Assembly: GCF_014633365.1 (NCBI RefSeq)
Contig: NW_026267104.1
Location: 5,578,587-5,642,586 of the forward strand
Direction of reading: 5' to 3'
Source of the DNA: Diospyros lotus
Taxonomy: Eukaryota; Streptophyta; Magnoliopsida; Ericales; Ebenaceae
DNA length: 64,000 bases
The position numbers and the translations under genes are program-made. The notes below the pieces were generated by a model that did no database searches, had not been told where the DNA came from, and saw only the letters and a program-made list of their open reading frames with translations. Positions 25,401 to 34,400 of this stretch are shown here, one piece after another (position 1 is the stretch's first letter; every line of letters begins with the position of its first letter).

Positions 25401-28400
25401 GGCCACTAAAGTGTGAAGTAGGTGTTGGATGGTGATTGGGTAATAGCAGCTCTTGGCTGGGGTTTTGATTTGAGTGGAAGGCAAAGAAATCAGTTTCTGT
25501 AATTAAAGGTCCGAGTCTTGAAGAGGAAGACGGACAGCTGAGGCCAAAAGAAGAAGCGCGGCTGGGAAATCGCTGAACCAATTTAATTCTGGCGAGCAGT
25601 GAAGGTGAGAAGTGGACTCTTCCAGCTTATCCAGCTCGTTGGTTGTTGGTGCTTGAGGCATTGAGCAAAAGAAACAAGAGGTAGATTTTGGCTAAAAAAT
25701 TTTGGCTAACTTGTTTGAAGAAGAGCAGTATGTATATAGCTCCTTGGTCTTCAAAATATGTTGTTGGTGAAAAGGCAGCCAAGGGGAACAGTGCATATAT
25801 GAGACCATTAGAGTCTCAATTGCAGTAGGAGAAAACTTCCTTTTCAGCTAGAATGGAGCGTCAATGGTAGCCAAAGGAGGCTGCATTTTCAATTGACAGC
25901 AACAAGCACAAAGGAACAAGCAATGGGATTCATGAAGAGTGCAAGGAATTTGGCCGTATGTTCCGCGAGAAGTTGCAGGAATTTGCAATGATACTAACTA
26001 AAAAGTATCATTACAACTTCCCCACCGAATACTTCGATGATTATCAAGAAAATTTCAACAAGGAGGAATTTCTTAAAGTGGAGCAGAAGGAAGGAGGTGT
26101 TGCTAAAATGGAGGAGAAAAATGTTGAGGGTGAGCTTTGGGAATATTCCGAGGAACAGAAGGAAGATGTGGCTGAATTACTGATAGGGGCAGATGGTTTG
26201 TTTGTTGGAAAACCTTCATATGAGGACATTAAGGGTCTGGATTTCTTGGTATTTGAGCAGCCAAAATTGATAATTTTGAGTGGTCACGTGGAAAGGAAGA
26301 CGGTTAATGAGCTATATTTGCATCCTTGAGTAGAAATTAAGTTAGCTAATGATCCATCCAATATTGAATCCATCTTTCCTTTGCCTTTTTCAAATTTCTT
26401 TCAGGTGAAGGACTTGCTTAGGGACAAGCTCCTTCTGCAGTTTCAGTCCGCTATTCCATCAAGCACTTACAGATTTGAACATGAAGTCATTGAGGTCGAT
26501 CAAGTTGCTTCTATTGAAATTCTAAGCCAAATTATGTTTGGGATGGATCTTGGAAACCTAAGAACAAAGAAGAAGAGGCCTAGGGGGAGAAAGAGAGAAC
26601 GAGGCATGAAACAAATAGAGAAGACTGGAATTGGGTGAAGAGCAATGGCTACTTGTTGCAAGTTCTTGGGGACAAGAACTCTCTCAAGAAATGGGGAATT
26701 GTCATGACCCAAGGAACAATAAAAGAGCATCATGGTAATATGGTTGCTATAGTTTGTCACGAGACTAGGGAGACTATAATTTTGCGGCCAAGTTTTGTAT
26801 CGGTTTGGATATTACTTACTTGTATTGCCTTAGTATTTCATTCTCTTGTTTGTATTTCATTTCCAGCTGTTTAGTTTGTTATGGCAGAATCTGCAAGGTG
26901 TCCATGTGTTAGAATAGGACAAATCAGTTAGTTAGAGTGGGTGTGATATGTTGTGGCAGCACCCATGGTTCAAGCTATATAAGCTTGGTCCTTCTTCTGT
27001 AAAAGGCATACTGAAAATTGATATTGAATCTCTAATTTTCCTCTCTACATTTCTCTCCAATTCTCCCTCTCGTTTCTCTCTATTACTCTCTCCCTTTCTA
27101 TTGATTTCTTCTCCCATTTCCCTCTCCAAACATTCTGTTCTCAGTTCTATTTCAATTCTGATTTCTTCCCCAATTCAATCCCTCCCCAATTACTTCTTAA
27201 ACCTGTTATGAAACCCAGGTTCATGACACCGGAGAGAGCACACCCATATACCACCTCAAAGGGTGTGGACTGTAAAGTGGAGTGGAACCCCGTATTATAG
27301 CAATATTTAGCCCAAGGCAACCAATACAACCAGTCTTGAGACCGATCCGCCACAAAGCATCTCAAATGCATCTCGATAGTCCGATTGACCACTCCAGTTT
27401 GGCTGTCTGATTGGGGGTCGTAGGCTAAGCTAAAATTGAGAGTAGTGCCACTCAATTCCATTCCCTCTCAATTCTCTCTCTGTTTCTCTCTCATTTCCCC
27501 CTAAATTCTTCTCTGTTTCTAGAGAATTCCCCCTGTCAGAATTCGATTCTAACACAGCCTTCTCAGGGCAGTGTACTTGATTGTTGTGCCCCCAACTGAT
27601 TACTTGGTGGCGGTCACCTTGTTGGATGCCCGATAATGAATTTAGATTCAGCATTCTTCTGTTCATAAATCCTGGCTAATCGCATTGCTATGACCAGATT
27701 CTGTGGCTCCTGGACTTCAACATCCAGCCTTCTGGATCCATGTAAATCACTAACATACAGCTTGACCTGTTGGGTTTTGGTCATCTTTTCAGCCTGCGCC
27801 AGCAACTGCACAAATTTCTTCTAATAATTTGCAGCTGATCTAGTCTTTTAATTTCGCAAATTCTCCCAATCAACTTCTTTGAATCAGGGACCAAAAGATC
27901 ATGACAAAATTCCTTGAACTCAATCCAAGTTAGCACTTCAGGCTCATCTTCACAGTTCAAGAACCAGATCTGTGCCTCCCCTTCCAAGTGAAAGGTGGCT
28001 AGGCCTACTTTCTCTTCTTCTGCAGTCCGTTGGTGCCAGAAGAAGTGCTCACACTAGTTAAGCTCGGGTAGGGATCCTTCTCGCCATTATAACAAGGAAA
28101 ATCCAATTTCGTGTAGCGGGGCACAAATCCTCCTCCCGCCCCATCAACCAGGACAGGCTCCAATGGCTGATGTCTGGGCCGGTGCACAATTGCCTCTCCT
28201 GCACCCGACGCTGCAGAACCTCCCTTAATGGCTTCCACCTCATGCACAAGGGTTTGGATCTGAGCTGACATGCATGTCATGAACCTAGGGTTCATAACGG
28301 GCTGAAATTGGCAATCAGAAGGATCCGATTGAATTAAGGTCAAGAACAGAATGTATAGAGAGAAAATTAAAAAAGAATGGGAGAGAAATTAGAGAGAATT

Positions 28401-31400
28401 GAGGGAGCAGAAGAGAGAAATGAGGGCAAGATTTGAGAGAATTCTTAGAGAGAGAATGAGAATTTCATTAACAATTCAAGCATAAAATTATCTCCTCTTA
28501 CAATTGGCCTTTTTAGAGACATAGCTAGATGTTTAACTAATTTCTAACAATATCCTACCAGAACCCATGTACTTCTAACAACTTATAAAATATCCCTAAC
28601 TAACTACCCTATTGCAATAATGTCCCTTTATTGCTCCTAAGGTCATGACAATTCCCCTCCCCTTGAAAGGATTCTTGTCCCAACTTATTACAACCAAGCC
28701 ACTATTTCTTCATCCAATGTCCGTTTTCACCCATTGGTTTCTTCTTCGCTTTTCCTTCTTATCTTGTTTTTCCTTTTTTTTTTGCTTTCTCTTTTCTTTC
28801 TCCTCAGCAACAACAACATTATATCTTGTTGCCACACCAATGGAAACATGAATGAGCAAAACATCAAGGGTCTCGGTCCCTTCAACAAAGAATTCCTTCC
28901 CTTTCTTCCTTTCATCTTGTTTCGCTTTATCCTTCTGCGTCTTCCATTACTCCAGATCAGAAACATATTGCTGATCCATAGTAGGAAATTCAACAATTCC
29001 TTCCATTCCTATTCTCTCAAGGGAAATAGATTTAAGATCTCCACAATCAAAGGTTGTTCTGGTCATTTCCATTCCAAGATCTTTGGCTCCCTGATTGCTA
29101 GCGAACATCTCAGCTTCATGCTCAACAGTTATCTCCTCCCACGGTGTCATATTGAGAGTTTTAGCATCTAGATTCTCAGTACTAGTGGGGTGCTTGAGAT
29201 GCTGCCGACCGTTGAACTGCCATCCCCCAATTCTTCAATCCCTTCTTCCATGTACTCCTCAGTCCTCTCCACCTTCTTGCTGCCCATTTTACCCCAAGCC
29301 AAAGAATCCTTAGCTTTTGGTAGGTCAAAAATAGGAGGAAGTATTCCAGCCCCAATATCTGTGTAGATTGAGGGTTCTTCAGTCAAATTTTCTTGATCCA
29401 ATGCTATTCCATTTCCCACAAACTTCTGACCCAAAACACCCCCAAATCCTTCAGCCCATGCACAAGCCAACGAGGGTAATGAGTTGGCATCTTCCTTGTC
29501 AATTTTGCCTAAACCGATATACTTCTTCTACTCACTATTGGAGGTGAGCAATGAATCTGTTTCCCGCCTCCTCAATTTCTCCTTCAGCGGCTCTATTTTA
29601 AGGAATTCGTCTTTGTTAAAACTCCTGCGATGATCATCGAAGTATTCAGCGAAAAAGTTGTAATGATACTTCTTGATTAGTATCATCGCAAACTCCTACA
29701 GCTTCTCGCGGAACATATGGCCAAATTCTTCGCACTCTTCATCAATCCCACTACTCGTTCTTTTGTCCTTTCGGCTAGACTCATTCTCAAACTTCTTTTC
29801 CCATATTTGATGTTTCTAGTCAATTGAAAATGTAGCATTTTTCTGCTGCCATTGAGGATCTGATTGTCTGATGTGGACATTGCTTCCCAAAACCTCCCGA
29901 GTAGGACATCTAACTAAAAATGCAGCACTGTTCGCTGCAATTGAGGCTGCTCTCTTGCATGAAAATTAACCACTGAAAATGCAGCATCATTTGGCTGCAA
30001 TTATGCCTCCACGTTTCTCAATTTGACACTCTTACAACATGTACACATGGTTAAATATTGCACACTGCCCATAAGGCTCACACATAAACAATATTGAGTC
30101 ACGACATATTATGTTTGCGACAATATGAAGGAATTTTAGCGAAATTTTCCCATTTTGGTTATACATGACCCCACACTAAGTCACACACCGCCATGTATGC
30201 CCATATCATGCGTATGCTCCCATGTTAGGATCACAATATGTTGTGTACCATTATACACATTCACTTTTATGTTACATCTCATATTGAATGCCCCACACTA
30301 TGGTTTAGGTTATGTACAACACATGCTCGTGCTCAATGAAATACCACTGGCCCGTAGGCTCACATACCACCAACATGCTCAAAACACATTTGTTTCATGT
30401 GTGCCCTGCTTCCCATGGTCAACATCTCGCGGACATGACACTTGGAAGACCAAGGGATAGGGGTTCTATACATATCGCTCTTCACTGATTCACTGCTATT
30501 AGTCATTGAACTTCTAATCACTAAAATTGATTGCCCTGACCTTCAACTCAGATCTGATAGAATTGCCGGAGCTCATTGGAATCTGCTTCGCACTTCCAAG
30601 TTCAGCCTCAACTATCAGCCCAAGCTCAATCTCCATGCATCGGAATCGAATTTCTGCTTCGTCCTCAATTGTGCATGCTAATCGACTCTGATGCAGTCGA
30701 CACAATTTGCCGGATTCAAGCCAAAATCCATCTAATCCTCCTTCGCACGCCAATTCCAAGTAAGACTTATTAAAATCCACTGTCGTTCGTCAACATCTTG
30801 CCTCGCCCATTCCAAATCTATTGTTGGATCACCTTCGTAAATCACTATTGGAGATTAATATCTCCCAACATCAACCACCTTCCAGGTCATTGGAGTCACC
30901 GAACCTGTTCTGCCTAACAACCGACTGCAATTGACAACGGTCGCGTTTCCTACTTCCTCTTCTGACTCACTCGTGAACCTCTTGGTCGTCCGCGTCACTA
31001 CCTTCGACGGACTCCCACACCAATTGCGAATGCTCCTTAGTTCGTGTCCCACCTAACCATTGCTTCTTTTCGGTACTTGAATCCTTCCCAACCCGATTGG
31101 TTGGTGTTTTCGATCGGGTTGATGTTCAAGGGGTTCACCCGGAGGTCTGGGTAAGGCCGATGACTGCCTGATTTCTAGCCCAATTTGTGATCGCTTCTGA
31201 TTCCAGAAATCACCAAAACTCATTGCTACTCCAATTGCTACACCCACCGTATCACGACACTCTCGATTCCAACCCACTGTATTTGTTCACTCCCGAGTTC
31301 AAATAACGACACCCACATACCCGCTAATACTTGGAATCCCACTCCAATCGCGACCTTCTGGGCCGAGGACCACTAGCAGATAGCTCCTTACATTCGCCTG

Positions 31401-34400
31401 GATTGCCGAGAATCGTGGTCGTATCTCACCTCCTCTATCACAGTCGGATCTGAAAATTCACTAACATGTTCGTCCTTCGAAGTCACCTCTAGAAGTCGGC
31501 AACACGCTTGAGTTTCACAATTGAGCGTCACTGCCGACTTCGTCTCCAAAAATTGACAACACTTCCAATTCGGAATCGCCTGGCCTTGGGTCTGCTTCGG
31601 CGTTTGGAAGAGCTAGTCGCAACGGATTCTACGGCTAGAAATCTTCTAGTTCGATTCAATTATAATTCTCGATCCACCTGAAGAATCAACTCCTTACTGC
31701 AATCTTAACGACTGGCTGAGGACCACCGATAGATGGTAGCTCCTTGAACTAGCTTGGGTCGCTAAAGATCGCAGCCTAGATCGTCGAAAATCAATCATAG
31801 AGGAGGACATTAGCAGCCAAGGAACGCTGCTCTGATACCATTTGTCATGAACCTAGGGTTCATAACGGGCTGAAATTAGCAATCGGAAGGATCCGATTGA
31901 ATTAAGGTTAGGAATAGAATATATAGAGGGAAAATTGAAGAAGAATGGGGGAGAAATTAGAGAGAATTGAGGGAGAGCAGAAGAGAGAAATGAGAGCGAG
32001 ATTTAAGAGAATTCTTAGAGAGAGAATGAGAGTTTCATTAACAATTCAAACATAAAATTCTCTCCTCTTACAATTGGCCTTTTTCTAGATGTTTAACTAA
32101 TTTCTAACAATATCCTAATAGCACCCATGTGCTTCTAACAACTTGTAAAATATCCCTAACTAACTATTATATCCTATTGCAATAATGTCCCTTTATTGCT
32201 TCTAAGGTCATGACAATTTCCCTCCCCTTGAAAGGTTTCTTGTCCCCAAGAAACTTATTACAACCAAGCCACTGTTTCTTCATCCAATGCCCGTCTTCAC
32301 CCATTGGTTTCTTCTTTGCTTTTCCTTCTTATCTCCTCCTGCTGCTGTATGTTCTCGCCATACTTCTTCATATAGTCCTCAAAAGCCTGCCAGAAATTGT
32401 TGTCGCCCATGGATGGCTCTAATACCAATCTATTAACGGATCAAGTCTATGGGCAATTAGCTAAATCTGTAGCTAATGCCTTCAAAGACTTATGTCCTTG
32501 CTGACCTATGTTTAGACTAGGGCTCGTTAGAGAGAACCCTTCAATCTCTTGCACACAAAGTATGCAGGAAAAAGAGAAGTTTATTTTCTGATCCCTAGCA
32601 ATATTTACAAGAGATTATTTATAAGAAAACCCTAGAAGACTCCTACTAGGACACTGCACCTGCTAGCAACCAAATTTTAAAAAGTCTCCTATCACATAAA
32701 GACTCCTAGTACTAATGAAAAAATGAAAATTGACAAAATACAAATAGGAACAAGAATAACTCTAATCTTCCTTAACCAAACCTGGAATGGGCATAACCTA
32801 TTCAGTTTTCTGCTCAATATTCTGACACTTACAGGTGTTATGAATTGGAGATCTAGGAATCTCGACCATAACACAATCCTACCAATGGTAATACATAAAA
32901 TGACATACAATATGTGAATGTGTTACAATCAACTATTGAATCTTTCAAACATCTAACAACCAATACATTCATTGGAAAGGTACACAGAGAAGGGAATTTT
33001 CAAGGACAAAAGTCAAATCTCATATGACTACCTGCTCATCTTGATCAACTACATATATAAATAGCACATATGCAATCAATTATTTCAAGGCATCCAAGGG
33101 TTGGGGGAAATGGGTTTTTGTGATTGCTTTAGAATATACTTTTCTAAAAGAGAGGGAAACAAAACAAAAAAAAACATACAAACACAAGCAAAAACAACAT
33201 TTTGATATGCAGAAGAAGGATAAATTATCTGCTCTAGGGAATTCTTCACATGGTTGTCAGAATGGTAGAAATGGTCATTTTACTAGAAAAAAAATAAGAT
33301 TATGCTCTAAATCACCTATGTTATAAACTAAACCAATTGGGTAAAACTTTGTTTCGTTCTATCTATTTATTCCTTTGCAATGTGTTGCTACCAATACTTC
33401 TATCCTCTAGATGTTCACAAACCATACAACTATTTGTTTTCAGAAGGGATATGCAATAAAAAGAGATTGTCATTTGATGGCTTATTGATAGTCATAGCCA
33501 AGGCGGGTTCACATTAAGGTAAAATGTCTAAAAAATCGCTTGAAACCATAATGGCATCTTTGGTGTGTTGCTCTCATCATTTTCATCTTTATTTTTGGTT
33601 TTCATCTTTCAAACTTTGGCAAATGAAGATGGAGAGTTGGAAGAAATAATTAATCAGCCCATCATGTCATTTTCTTGAGAGAGCAAAGTTTTGAAACTTA
33701 TAAAACAAATCAAAATGGTTTCCTTAAAATGTGATGCTGTCCAAAACTTTCTAGAGAATAACCTCCAAAAAAAAACTTGAATGCTCTCCCAATGATGCTT
33801 CATCTCTTTATTTCAAAGTCCAAAAATAGCTTCAGAAAGTGAAATTAAGCAGGCCCTAAATAGGTGGTGTTATTCTTTTGGCTGAAGATAAACCAAAAAT
33901 GAGCCTTTTTACGCTCGATTAACAAATGTTAGGATTATGAGCTCTTTAGATAACTCAAACAATGCTTACAAATGTCAATCTCTCACACTCCTAATCCGAA
34001 ATCAACCCAATCAACAGAATAAGAAACTGAAATTGAAAGAACAGAATTAAAGGAATGAAAAACAGAGAAAGAAACAATCAAACCACAAATAAGAGGTGCA
34101 CGATATATCCTGGTTCGGATTGCATGAAAAGCAACCCTACATCCAGCCTCAGTCCAAGAGCAATTCCACTAGAAATCCAAACTTTGAACAGTACAAGAAG
34201 TCCCTCACTCTTATCCCACTCGAGTACAATCTTTCTTGGAGATTACAAAGAGCTTTCTTGACACAAGCCTTTCCTCTCACACACTGCACTCGCACAATAT
34301 CAGAATGAATGATCGGTTATCACTCAAACAACTGCCTTAGCTCTATATTTATAGACAAATTAGGGCGAACACTTCTAGGGATAAAACAGATATTGCAATA

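Larger units (their letters stand above)
23638..27228 (+). mobile_element. Complete non-autonomous (LARD-like) LTR retrotransposon
   Basis: LTRs 23638-24167 (530 bp) and 26700-27228 (529 bp) are nearly identical and share inverted termini TGTCATGA...TCATGACA. The primer binding site TGGTATCAGAGC (24171-24182) exactly fits the initiator tRNA-Met complement. The flanks CCGGG (23633-23637) and CCGGA (27229-27233) are a one-mismatch 5-bp target duplication. The 2.5 kb interior has no recognisable gag, RT or integrase, only a frame shared with the 28275-32215 element. High LTR similarity suggests a fairly recent insertion. It split the integrase of an older gypsy element. Confidence 0.9.
28275..32215 (-). 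mobile_element. Second non-autonomous LTR element of the same family, inverted
   Basis: LTRs at 28275-28650 and 31843-32215 (about 375 bp), both TGTCATGAACC...GGTCATGACA on the plus strand. The reversed primer binding site GCTCTGATACCA at 31829-31840 places the 5' LTR on the right, so the element reads on the minus strand. The polypurine tract is the reverse of ATTCCCCTCCCCTTGAAAGG next to 28650. The interior lacks gag/pol but shares the ORF region and PPT end with 23638-27228. It sits within the gag of the outer gypsy element. Confidence 0.85.
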
